From: AM-2324 sp042091035
GTDB taxonomy: Bacteria > Bacteroidota > Bacteroidia > Chitinophagales > Saprospiraceae
NCBI GenBank assembly: GCA_042091035.1
Contig: JBELIG010000069.1
Location: 1-13,991, forward strand
Reading direction: 5' to 3'
Length of the DNA stretch: 13,991 nt
Both the position numbers and the translations under genes were made by a program. Positions 1 through 6,967 of the stretch are shown here, piece by piece (position 1 is the first letter of the stretch; every line of letters starts with the position of its first letter). Below the pieces are notes generated by a model, which was given only the letters and a program-made list of their open reading frames with translations, was not told the DNA's origin and ran no database searches.

Positions 1-134
1 ATAAAAACTATGCGATGACCTAGAAAATTACAAGTCTAAGAATAAATCCAAGAGATAGCTTATACAGTCTGGGTAAGTGGACTTTATATTAATCAAGGAA
101 TCAAAACTATAGGTTTCAATTCATCCAAAGCTTT
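1..134. other. 5' flank with no recognisable gene
   Basis: This AT-rich stretch carries stop codons in all frames. I see no gene fragment, hairpin terminator or RNA gene in it. It is probably the intergenic region upstream of the scoA promoter. Confidence 0.5.
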
Positions 135-165
135 CTTGAATTTATTTGGCTTTTCTCTATATTTG
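135..165 (+). promoter_or_regulatory. Bacteroidota-type promoter of scoAB
   Basis: A TATATTTG at 158-165 matches the Bacteroidota -7 consensus TAnnTTTG exactly. A CTTG ending at 138 lies 19 bases upstream, the expected distance for the -33 element. The scoA start codon is 38 bases downstream of the -7 box, which leaves a short leader. The assignment rests on consensus match and position; no transcript data are available. Confidence 0.6.
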
Positions 166-202
166 ACTCAAGAACAATGCAGTCAAATAAAATCAATTAT
201 AC

Positions 203-904
203 ATGATCAATAAAAAAGTAAGTGGCCCAAAAGAAGCCCTTCAAGGACTTAAAGATGACATGACCCTAATGGTTGGTGGATTTGGTCTTTGTGGGATTCC
301 TGAAAATGCTATTCAAGAAATGGTTGAAATGGGTGTTACTGGGCTCACCTGTATATCCAACAATGCAGGGGTCGATGACTTTGGACTAGGACTTTTACTG
401 GATAAAAAACAGATCAAGACCATGATCTCCTCTTATGTTGGAGAGAATGCTGAGTTTGAACGTCAGATGCTTAGTGGTGAACTTGAGGTAATCCTTACAC
501 CACAGGGAACATTGGCAGAAAAATGTCGAGCGGCGCAGGCTGGTATTCCAGCATTTTATACACCAGCAGGTTACGGTACAGAGGTCGCTGAGGGCAAAGA
601 ATCTCGCGAATTCGAAGGAAAGATGTATTTAATGGAGGAAGCCTACAAAGCAGACTTTGCTATTGTAAAAGCTTGGAAAGGCGATGAAGCAGGAAATCTG
701 ATATTCAAAGGTACTGCCCGCAACTTTAACCCTTGCATGGCAGGAGCCGGTAAAATTACAATTGCTGAAGTAGAAGAATTGGTGCCAGCTGGCGAATTGG
801 ATCCCAATCACATTCACACACCGGGTATTTTTGTGCAACGCATATACCAAGGTGCCAAGTTTGAGAAGCGTATTGAGCAATTAACAACCAGAAAAAGAGA
901 TTAA
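203..904 (+). CDS. scoA: Succinyl-CoA:3-oxoacid CoA-transferase, subunit A
   Basis: This is the alpha subunit of a class I CoA-transferase. The enzyme moves CoA from succinyl-CoA to acetoacetate or a related 3-oxoacid, feeding ketone bodies and 3-oxoacids into acetyl-CoA in the cytoplasm. The glycine-rich N-terminal segment GGFGLCGIPE (residues 25-34) is characteristic of ScoA/AtoD-type subunits. The GTLAEKCRAAQAGIPAFYTP region and the later GTARNFNPCMA segment are also family-typical, and 233 aa is the usual full length. The ATG at 203 gives a normal N-terminus. The partner gene starts 3 bases after the stop, so the two are certainly cotranscribed. An acetate/acetoacetate transferase (AtoDA) is the main alternative, but the subunit B sequence fits ScoB better. 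Confidence 0.95.
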   Translation: MINKKVSGPKEALQGLKDDMTLMVGGFGLCGIPENAIQEMVEMGVTGLTCISNNAGVDDFGLGLLLDKKQIKTMISSYVGENAEFERQMLSGELEVILTPQGTLAEKCRAAQAGIPAFYTPAGYGTEVAEGKESREFEGKMYLMEEAYKADFAIVKAWKGDEAGNLIFKGTARNFNPCMAGAGKITIAEVEELVPAGELDPNHIHTPGIFVQRIYQGAKFEKRIEQLTTRKRD

Positions 905-907
905 GCC

Positions 908-1564
908 ATGGCATTAGATAAAAATGGAATCGCAAAACGAATCGCAAAGGAAGTCAAAGATGGCTATTTTGTAAATTTAGGCATCGGTATTCCTACACTT
1001 GTTGCAAACTTTGTACAAGAAGATATAAGCGTAGAATTTCAATCTGAAAACGGTGTTCTAGGCATGGGTCCCTTCCCCTTCGAAGGAGATGAGGATGCAG
1101 ACCTGATCAATGCAGGAAAGCAAACAATAACTACTTTAAATGGAGCATCTTTCTTTGACTCTGCAACCAGCTTCTCAATGATCCGAGGTCAACATGTTGA
1201 CCTTACTATCCTTGGTGCAATGGAAGTGTCTGAGAATGGAGATATTGCCAACTGGAAGATACCGGGAAAGCTAGTAAAAGGTATGGGTGGAGCAATGGAT
1301 CTGGTGGCTTCGGCAGAGAATATCATTGTTGCTATGATGCATACGAACAAGCGCGGAGAATCTAAGATTCTAAAACGATGTTCACTACCACTTACAGGGG
1401 TAGCTTGTGTAAAAAAGATTGTTACAAACTTGGCTGTGCTTGAAGTTGTAGAAGGTGGTTTTAAATTGCTCGAACGAGCTCCTGGAGTACATGTTGAAGA
1501 GATTCAAAATGCTACTGAAGGAAACCTAATCATAGAAGGTGATATTCCTGAAATGAAACTCTAA
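908..1564 (+). CDS. scoB: Succinyl-CoA:3-oxoacid CoA-transferase, subunit B
   Basis: This is the beta subunit, which carries the catalytic glutamate that forms the enzyme-CoA thioester. The motif SENGVLGMGP starts at residue 46, making Glu47 the expected nucleophile. Family-typical blocks follow: DADLINAGKQTIT, FDSATSFSMIRG, HVDLTILGAMEVS, GDIANWKIPGKLVKGMGGAM, LPLTGVACVKKIVT and a C-terminal ERAPGVHVEEI region. At 218 aa it is full length. The common proline before GAS (usually PGAS) is Asn-Gly-Ala-Ser here, a minor deviation. It lies 3 bases behind scoA and ends just before a strong hairpin, so scoAB forms a closed two-gene operon. Confidence 0.95.
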   Translation: MALDKNGIAKRIAKEVKDGYFVNLGIGIPTLVANFVQEDISVEFQSENGVLGMGPFPFEGDEDADLINAGKQTITTLNGASFFDSATSFSMIRGQHVDLTILGAMEVSENGDIANWKIPGKLVKGMGGAMDLVASAENIIVAMMHTNKRGESKILKRCSLPLTGVACVKKIVTNLAVLEVVEGGFKLLERAPGVHVEEIQNATEGNLIIEGDIPEMKL

Positions 1565-1608
1565 AATTAAGGGGAGTTGTATAGAAACTCCCCTTAATTA
1601 ATATTTTT
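1565..1608 (+). terminator. Intrinsic terminator of scoAB
   Basis: A perfect 14-bp stem (arms 1565-1578 and 1586-1599) containing a GGGGAG/CTCCCC core encloses a 7-base loop. It is followed by a T-rich run ending near 1609. It begins at the base after the scoB stop codon. A short T run also lies on the minus-strand side, so it may also serve the convergent gene ending at 1644. Confidence 0.9.
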
Positions 1609-1643
1609 TATGACCGAATTCCAAACTTCAGAATAAGAACAAA

Positions 1644-2000
1644 TCATACATTCAATTCGAATTTCAAAATTGAATTCTGAATCAGCTCATAGAGTTCTTG
1701 GACTTCATATGCGGAAAATCGAAGTCGCAAGTTCAAATTACTAGTCTTAAAATAAATGCACTGATGTGGACAATAGTCCCTATTGAAAATGTGCAGCATG
1801 CAGGTCTGAATATGCTCAAAGAAAAGATTTAAATCCTCGTAACTTTTATCCAGGACAAAATTACCAAACTCAAGTCGAAAACACTCCAAGTCCTCACTCA
1901 AGATAACTTGCCCATTACGACTCTCCGCTAACTTAATAGTAAACTTACTCTCATTCATTTGACTAAGTGATTGCTTTAATAGATTTTGAATTTGAATCAA
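1644..2000 (-). CDS. Small DUF6686-like protein
   Basis: This 118-aa protein has no signal peptide or membrane helix, so it is probably cytoplasmic. The segment CFRLEFGNFVLDKSYEDLNLFF and the C-terminal FSAYEVQELYELIQNSIL resemble, from memory, the Bacteroidota family DUF6686, small proteins of unknown function. Members I recall have a CxxC-like pair before the LxFGN block; here one position is not Cys (the local pattern is VILSEDLECF). The longest frame begins with TTG at 2000, directly behind an in-frame TGA. The first ATG is at 1958 and gives 104 aa; either could be the real start. It is convergent with scoB. No function can be assigned. Confidence 0.6.
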   Translation of the reverse strand: MIQIQNLLKQSLSQMNESKFTIKLAESRNGQVILSEDLECFRLEFGNFVLDKSYEDLNLFFEHIQTCMLHIFNRDYCPHQCIYFKTSNLNLRLRFSAYEVQELYELIQNSILKFELNV

Positions 2001-2181
2001 ACTTCAAAAAGCCTATCAAATTTAATTTCAAGACTTTAGGAAGGCATATCCCTTGTTTTTAATTGCTTTCAAACCCAAGGCTTAAACAAACTTAATTATT
2101 TTTATTTAGACTTATTATAAATAACGAACGGTTTTTTATCTTTGCTCTAAACTAAACATTTCATCGAAACAATTATCGAAT
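2001..2181. promoter_or_regulatory. Divergent intergenic region with a -7 box for the 2182 operon
   Basis: This is the spacer between the minus-strand gene at 1644-2000 and the operon starting at 2182. TATCTTTG at 2137-2144 matches the Bacteroidota -7 consensus TAnnTTTG, and the start codon lies 37 bases downstream. No clear TTG is present at the expected -33 distance; that stretch is A/T only. No hairpin or operator is evident. Confidence 0.5.
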
Positions 2182-3096
2182 ATGAATCGCTTGTTACAAA
2201 TAGTACTACCTGTATTAATGTGGGCAATCTTAAGCCTTAATGCCTCCGCACAAAGTAAAAAAGCACAAGATCTAATGGCTATCAAATCTATGGCTGGCTG
2301 TTATGACATTGAGTTTAAGTATACAGAGACTTTTGCTCCTGAAGTTGATTATGAATTTGCATACGATTATACCTCAGCAGCATTTGAATGGGCAGAAATA
2401 GTAGAAGAGTCTAAAGATAAAGTTGTCCTTCAACACCTACTAATCATCCAAAGAGACTCTATGCCAGCATATATCATAAAGCACTGGAGACAAGATTGGG
2501 AATATCAGTCAGAAAGAGACTTTACCTACAATACTGATAACAAGTGGATGTTCAACAATCTAGACAAAAAATCAAACAAAGGAAAATGGACACAGAGTGT
2601 TTATCAGGTTGACGATAGTCCAAGATATAGTGGAACTGCAACTTGGACACATGTAGATGGAGTATCATCTTGGTACCACAAGGCAGATAGCCCTCTACCA
2701 AGAAGAGAGTATTCTAAAAGAAGTGACTACAACTTGATGAAGCGTGGTAACAGAGTTCAAGTCATGGATTATGGATGGTTACACGAGCAGGATAACGACA
2801 AAATTATCCGTGAAAATGGGGCGGATGTTTTACTAGTTCAAGAGAAAGGGTATAACACCTACAAAAAACGCCCTGACTCAGATTGTCAGGCAGCGACTAA
2901 ATGGTGGGCAGAGAATCAAACTATGTGGACAGATGTGCGCGATGTTTGGGACGAGCAATATAAAAATGCTGTTGAGCTAAAACTAGAGAAAAAAGTAGAT
3001 GATAAAATGCTTTATGAGCACTTATTCTATGGTGGAAAAACTTGGAATAAAGAAGAGATAGAGGTACTGATAGAAAGCTATAAAATTCAAAAGTAA
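2182..3096 (+). CDS. Secreted DUF6607-like protein
   Basis: This 304-aa protein starts with a clear signal peptide (hydrophobic residues 5-20, cleavage probably after NASAQ near residue 24). No lipobox cysteine is present, so it should be periplasmic or outer-membrane associated. The mature part begins IKSMAGCYDIEFKYTETF and is very rich in Trp and Tyr (GKWTQSVYQVDDSPRYSG, THVDGVSSWYH, RREYSKRSDY). This pattern fits DUF6607, a secreted family of unknown function. It is the first gene of a three-gene run; the FMN-binding protein gene starts 38 bases downstream. The Trp-rich beta pattern is compatible with a lipocalin-like or ligand-binding barrel, but that is only a guess. No catalytic motif is recognisable. 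Confidence 0.8.
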   Translation: MNRLLQIVLPVLMWAILSLNASAQSKKAQDLMAIKSMAGCYDIEFKYTETFAPEVDYEFAYDYTSAAFEWAEIVEESKDKVVLQHLLIIQRDSMPAYIIKHWRQDWEYQSERDFTYNTDNKWMFNNLDKKSNKGKWTQSVYQVDDSPRYSGTATWTHVDGVSSWYHKADSPLPRREYSKRSDYNLMKRGNRVQVMDYGWLHEQDNDKIIRENGADVLLVQEKGYNTYKKRPDSDCQAATKWWAENQTMWTDVRDVWDEQYKNAVELKLEKKVDDKMLYEHLFYGGKTWNKEEIEVLIESYKIQK

Positions 3097-3134
3097 GTTC
3101 TAATCAATTCGTACTATAGAATCCCTATAAATAC

Positions 3135-3710
3135 ATGGATTCTACAGTTTTATTAAACATTAATCCCATGTACTTATTCAAACTAATATTTTTAAGTTCG
3201 TTAATTACTGCTTCGCTTAGCTTCTCTAATCCATGGTCCGAAAAGTTAAAATTAAAAGTAGATAACTGCGTAAAATCTACCTACCCAGAAGTGGATTATG
3301 ATTTGATGCCAATGAAAATATCTGTTTTGCAGGAAGAAAAAACAAAGCTTGATATTGAAAATAACTTGTATACAATCAAAAGTAACACAGGGACCATTGG
3401 CTACATTTTTGTGGAACAGGCACCAAGCATGAAGAATGTGTTTGATTATGCAGTTGTACTTTCTCCTGAACTCGAAATAGTAAACACCAAGGTCCTTATA
3501 TATAGAGAACAACATGGACGTCAGATCGGGGCTAAGAGGTGGTTGCAGCAATTTTTCAATATGGATAGTAGTAGCAGACCTGTCTTGGGAAAAGATGTAG
3601 ATGGCATAACAGGTGCGACTATCTCGGCGACAAGCATGACCAATGCAGTCCATGATTTACTTGTAGATATCGATTACCTAAAAGCGCAAGGATACTTTAC
3701 GAATGACTAG
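3135..3710 (+). CDS. Exported FMN-binding-domain protein
   Basis: This 191-aa protein has an N-terminal export helix (YLFKLIFLSSLITASLSFS). An FMN_bind domain of the NqrC/RnfG type follows, from about residue 75 to 180. The motif DGITGAT at 156-162 fits the flavinylation signal Dxx(S/T)GAT, in which ApbE attaches FMN covalently to the last Thr (here Thr162). LIYREQHGRQI and the WLQQF segment are typical of the domain core. The ATG at 3135 adds 11 residues ahead of the signal peptide; the in-frame ATG at 3168 gives a more normal signal peptide and may be the true start. The next gene overlaps it by 8 bases. It probably carries electrons in the cell envelope. No apbE is visible in the window. 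Confidence 0.85.
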   Translation: MDSTVLLNINPMYLFKLIFLSSLITASLSFSNPWSEKLKLKVDNCVKSTYPEVDYDLMPMKISVLQEEKTKLDIENNLYTIKSNTGTIGYIFVEQAPSMKNVFDYAVVLSPELEIVNTKVLIYREQHGRQIGAKRWLQQFFNMDSSSRPVLGKDVDGITGATISATSMTNAVHDLLVDIDYLKAQGYFTND

Positions 3711-4191
3711 TGATTTTTCCTTACATACACTAGACCGAAAGTTAAAGGTGCTTATTGTTTGTTTTACAATCACACTTTCTATTGGCTTTTATACAGGTAT
3801 CAATTTTGTAAACTTCACAACACAAGGAACACCGACAGGTATAGAAGAAAATTACCTCGGAAATGAAGCGGACATGGAGGCTGAGGTTATGAAGTTCAAG
3901 AAGAGCGAACATGAGATGCTGAACATACTGCATACCCACTTTTTAAGCCTATCCTTGATTTTTTTCATACTTGCACTTCTCGTCTATGGCTGTAGCTGTC
4001 CAGATAAATTAAAATGGGCATTAATGACAGAACCACTCATCTCCGTATTCCTAACCTTTGGAGGAATCTACATGCTATGGTCTGGTATTGATTGGATGGT
4101 ATATGTAATTATCCTAAGCGGATCACTAATGACATTGAGCTATACATTATCCATTTTGATAATATGGAGGAGTCTCCTAAAGAAATCTTAA
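3703..4191 (+). CDS. Four-helix membrane protein with a His cluster
   Basis: This 162-aa inner-membrane protein has predicted helices at about 15-37, 79-97, 106-126 and 131-156. A hydrophilic loop (residues 38-78) lies between helices 1 and 2. The loop contains GIEENYLGNE and ends in HEMLNILHTH, with His70, His77 and His79 at the membrane boundary. A CSC pair (97-99) follows helix 2. The start overlaps the end of the FMN-binding protein gene by 8 bases, which implies translational coupling. Histidines placed this way could bind haem or a metal, which would suit an electron-transfer partner of the flavoprotein, but this is inference. I do not recognise a named family. No strong terminator is visible after the stop. 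Confidence 0.75.
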   Translation: MTSDFSLHTLDRKLKVLIVCFTITLSIGFYTGINFVNFTTQGTPTGIEENYLGNEADMEAEVMKFKKSEHEMLNILHTHFLSLSLIFFILALLVYGCSCPDKLKWALMTEPLISVFLTFGGIYMLWSGIDWMVYVIILSGSLMTLSYTLSILIIWRSLLKKS

Positions 4192-4342
4192 TTCCTCCAT
4201 TCAAAATCAACTTTTTTCATATCGATTCCTTTCTGATACAGTTATCTTACATAATCAGAAGCCTTGATAATAGAATATAATACATATATAAATAATTTAG
4301 ATAGAATTAGATTGAAATAAGTAAATCAAAAATCTAATTAAT
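4192..4342. other. Intergenic spacer before the first VCBS gene
   Basis: This 151-base AT-rich spacer contains a T run (4212-4217) but no convincing hairpin. An 8-bp inverted repeat (4164-4171 with 4193-4200) spans the preceding stop codon with a 21-base loop and is too weak to call as a terminator. No good TAnnTTTG box was found, so the promoter of the gene at 4343 is not identified. Confidence 0.4.
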
Positions 4343-6781
4343 ATGAAGCTAATTTTACATGTACTTATTTTCTTTACTCTAAGTATTTCTTCTTCATTAC
4401 AGGCACAAATTCTTAAGGACTGCAGATTACCAAATAGTGTTCCGAATAGACCTGGGGAACACGATGACAATGGTAAGATGCATATGGGAGATTTTAATGG
4501 AGACGGTTTTCAGGATATCATTGTTCCTGCAAACACTTCTCCGCTTGCCTTCAACGATGGCACAGGACATTTCAACCAAGACTTTTCTTTTTCTATTGAC
4601 GAGGGAGGCTATAGCTCTTCTATCGGAGATCTGGACGGAGATGGAGATCTGGACCTTGTTACCCTATATGGTTTTTATCATGCTAATATTCCTGCCACTA
4701 GATACTTGACCATTTATTTGAATGATGGCCAAGGCAAACTGATAAAAGATCCAAACCAATCGCTTCCTGGGCTGGCCATGGGAGATATGGAAATTGTCGA
4801 TATTGATCAGGATGGGGATTTAGATATCTTCCACACAGGAGTATATTGGCCTGGTACTATGTATAGCTATTTATTTATGAATGACGGTCAGGGGGCCTTT
4901 TCTTTGGAAAGTCAGGAGGGCCTGGTTGCTATGTGTGAAGGAGATATATCCTTTGAGGACCTAAACGGAGATGGCACACCGGACCTTTTATTTACAGGCA
5001 TGTCACAAAGACTTACGGAAGAAGATACCACAGTTTTTATGGTACCAAAATATTACTTTAATGATGGTGATGGTTTCTTCACGGAAGAATTAAACCATCA
5101 ATTACCAAATGCCATGTACAGCTGCATTGGAGTTGTAGATATTGACTTGGATAATGATAATGACCTTGTTTTACTAAGTGAAGAAGATGGCTACCAGAGA
5201 CAGGCTTTTTTATTCCTGAATAATGGCTCTGGGGCCTTTGAAGAATCTATAGAACTTCCTGTATCTATACCGGAATTAGCTCATTTTGAATTTGGTGATA
5301 TTGATAATGATGGAAGGACAGATATGGTTCTTATGGGCGGCCATGATATAGGTACCACTGATGAAAAAGTGGTTAAAATCCTTATTAACAAAGGTGATTA
5401 TCAATTTGAAGTAAAATCAGATCATGGCATAAAGAGTAGCTATAATCCCCAGTTCAAATTACTGGATATTGACAATAATGGAACACTTGATCTTGTACTG
5501 CCCTTCGACTCTGGCATTTATTATAATGACGGAGAGGGTAATTTTAATACTCAAGCAAATTGGTTCAGAAACCTGGAGGAGTCTTATTTCAAAAAAGCTG
5601 ATCTGAACGCAGACGGATTCCCTGATATTATTCATTGGGGAAGAGACCAAACAGGTCAGGCTGTAGCCAATCTTCATNNNNNNNNNNNNNNNNNNNNNNN
5701 NNNNNNNNNNNNNNNNNNNNNNNNNNNNNNNNNNNNNNNNNNNNNNNNNNNNNNNNNNNNNNNNNNNNNNNNNNNNNCGGAGGACCTTAACGAAGATGGG
5801 CTAAAAGACCTTATCCTGTCAGGAAGAGATATTGACCTCAATACGGTATCAAAGGTTTATAAAGGATTTGGTTCAGGACAATTCGAACTAGTCAAAACAC
5901 TGAATCTGAGTATAAGCACACTAAAAAGGCTAGATATCAATGGTGACGGTCTTATGGATTTTGTATTTAAAGCAAAAGAAGACTATTCAGATAATAGAGC
6001 TGATATTTATATTAGTTTGGGAACACAATCCTGGGAATCCATCTTAGAGCAAATCCCCTCTCCTATTGGGGGAATATTAGCATTGGCAGATTATCATACA
6101 GAAATCCAAACCATAAAAGACTCCCAGGGAGAATATATACTTTACAATGGTTCTGCGAACAAAGAAAGGCTTTTAAAAAAGAATATAGATAATACCTTCC
6201 AATCTATATATAGCTCCTTCGCCGATGAACGCTTACTATATACGGGGGATATCAATATGGATGAAATAGGAGACTATATTCATATCGACAAAGACTATTA
6301 TGGTGAATATTATTCTATTGTCAACTTCCTTGACGATGAGATGATTACGATCGACTCCATTTTAGCTCCACAAGGACAATTCACACAAACAAAATCTTAT
6401 TTGAGTGAGGACTTCGATAAGGATGGAGATACGGATGTGCTTATACTAAAGGAAAATGGAGAAATAAACTACCTGATTAATCAAAGCCTACAGCCAGCTG
6501 AACTGCTGCAGCCGGAAGAAGAAAGTCGCTTTCTGCTCTTTCCTAACCCAGTTATATCTACAAAACTTACTATTGTATTGGATGAAGACTGGGCGGAAGT
6601 AAAGGATTATATTATTTATGACCGGCTCGGTTCTGTAGTACAACAAGGTCAATTAGCTTCACCTGCGGACAGTCCATATCAAGAGATCGAACTCAAAAAG
6701 ACTAGCACGGGATTGTACAGTATACTGATCTACTCAAAAGACCGAAAAAGCAGCCAATCCTTTTTTGTCCAACAAAATTGA
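4343..6781 (+). CDS. T9SS-secreted FG-GAP/VCBS repeat protein, copy 1 (contains assembly gap)
   Basis: This large secreted protein has a signal peptide (residues 1-22, ending SSSLQAQ) followed by a run of FG-GAP/VCBS repeats. Twelve DxDxDG-type calcium loops are visible, for example DFNGDGFQD (50-58), DLDGDGDLD (96-104), DIDQDGDLD, DLNGDGTPD, DIDNDGRTD, DINGDGLMD and DFDKDGDTD. The C-terminal ~86 residues (LLFPNP onward, ending GLYSILIYSKDRKSSQSF) form a T9SS type A sorting domain, so the product should be exported and anchored or released at the surface. Such repeats usually fold as beta-propellers; a binding or adhesion role is likely, but no catalytic domain is visible. The frame is interrupted by 100 Ns at 5678-5777 and stays open across them. 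It is paralogous to the gene at 6968. Confidence 0.9.
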   Translation: MKLILHVLIFFTLSISSSLQAQILKDCRLPNSVPNRPGEHDDNGKMHMGDFNGDGFQDIIVPANTSPLAFNDGTGHFNQDFSFSIDEGGYSSSIGDLDGDGDLDLVTLYGFYHANIPATRYLTIYLNDGQGKLIKDPNQSLPGLAMGDMEIVDIDQDGDLDIFHTGVYWPGTMYSYLFMNDGQGAFSLESQEGLVAMCEGDISFEDLNGDGTPDLLFTGMSQRLTEEDTTVFMVPKYYFNDGDGFFTEELNHQLPNAMYSCIGVVDIDLDNDNDLVLLSEEDGYQRQAFLFLNNGSGAFEESIELPVSIPELAHFEFGDIDNDGRTDMVLMGGHDIGTTDEKVVKILINKGDYQFEVKSDHGIKSSYNPQFKLLDIDNNGTLDLVLPFDSGIYYNDGEGNFNTQANWFRNLEESYFKKADLNADGFPDIIHWGRDQTGQAVANLHXXXXXXXXXXXXXXXXXXXXXXXXXXXXXXXXXXEDLNEDGLKDLILSGRDIDLNTVSKVYKGFGSGQFELVKTLNLSISTLKRLDINGDGLMDFVFKAKEDYSDNRADIYISLGTQSWESILEQIPSPIGGILALADYHTEIQTIKDSQGEYILYNGSANKERLLKKNIDNTFQSIYSSFADERLLYTGDINMDEIGDYIHIDKDYYGEYYSIVNFLDDEMITIDSILAPQGQFTQTKSYLSEDFDKDGDTDVLILKENGEINYLINQSLQPAELLQPEEESRFLLFPNPVISTKLTIVLDEDWAEVKDYIIYDRLGSVVQQGQLASPADSPYQEIELKKTSTGLYSILIYSKDRKSSQSFFVQQN
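5678..5777. other. Assembly gap (100 N) inside the first VCBS gene
   Basis: Exactly 100 Ns suggest a scaffolding placeholder of unknown true size. In the paralog, 78 residues plus one alanine lie between the matching flanks (ANIH and KDLNEDG). The first base after the gap completes a codon of form NCG, which would be Ala (GCG) at that position in the paralog. A colinear fill would need about 235 bases and would include a ninth, degenerate VCBS repeat. Confidence 0.95.
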
Positions 6782-6813
6782 TCCTATTCAAATTAATATT
6801 TAAGTAGACGAGC

Positions 6814-6849
6814 AGGCAGGAAGATCAAATATATCTTCCTGCCTTTTTC
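6814..6849 (+). terminator. Intrinsic terminator after VCBS copy 1
   Basis: A perfect 12-bp stem (6814-6825 with 6833-6844) with a 7-base loop is followed directly by TTTTCT. It lies 33 bases after the stop codon at 6781. It separates the two tandem paralogs into different transcription units. Confidence 0.9.
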
Positions 6850-6967
6850 TATTTAAAAAAACAAGACAAAACGCAATTTAGAAGCCTTTATAATCAAATT
6901 ATATATAAAAAAAATAATTATTAATACCACTAGCTTTAAACATATTAAACCAACCAAGTTAATTTTT
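6850..6967. promoter_or_regulatory. AT-rich leader of VCBS copy 2 with a weak -7 box
   Basis: The 118 bases between the preceding hairpin and the next start codon are nearly all A/T. TAGCTTTA at 6931-6938 matches seven of eight positions of the -7 pattern TAnnTTTG, 29 bases before the ATG. No convincing -33 element is seen. The preceding terminator requires a promoter here, but its exact site is uncertain. Confidence 0.3.

Noticed and set aside
629..947. Minus-strand frames across the scoA/scoB junction
   Set aside because: They are antisense to two certain enzyme genes and show no family features.
4164..4200. Possible terminator spanning the stop of the membrane protein gene
   Set aside because: The stem is only 8 bp with a 21-base loop, and the T run starts 12 bases later, so it is too weak to call.
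4092..4280. 62-codon plus-strand frame overlapping the end of the membrane protein gene
   Set aside because: It lies out of frame in the membrane-protein gene and runs into AT-rich spacer; the product has no recognisable feature and no leader signal.
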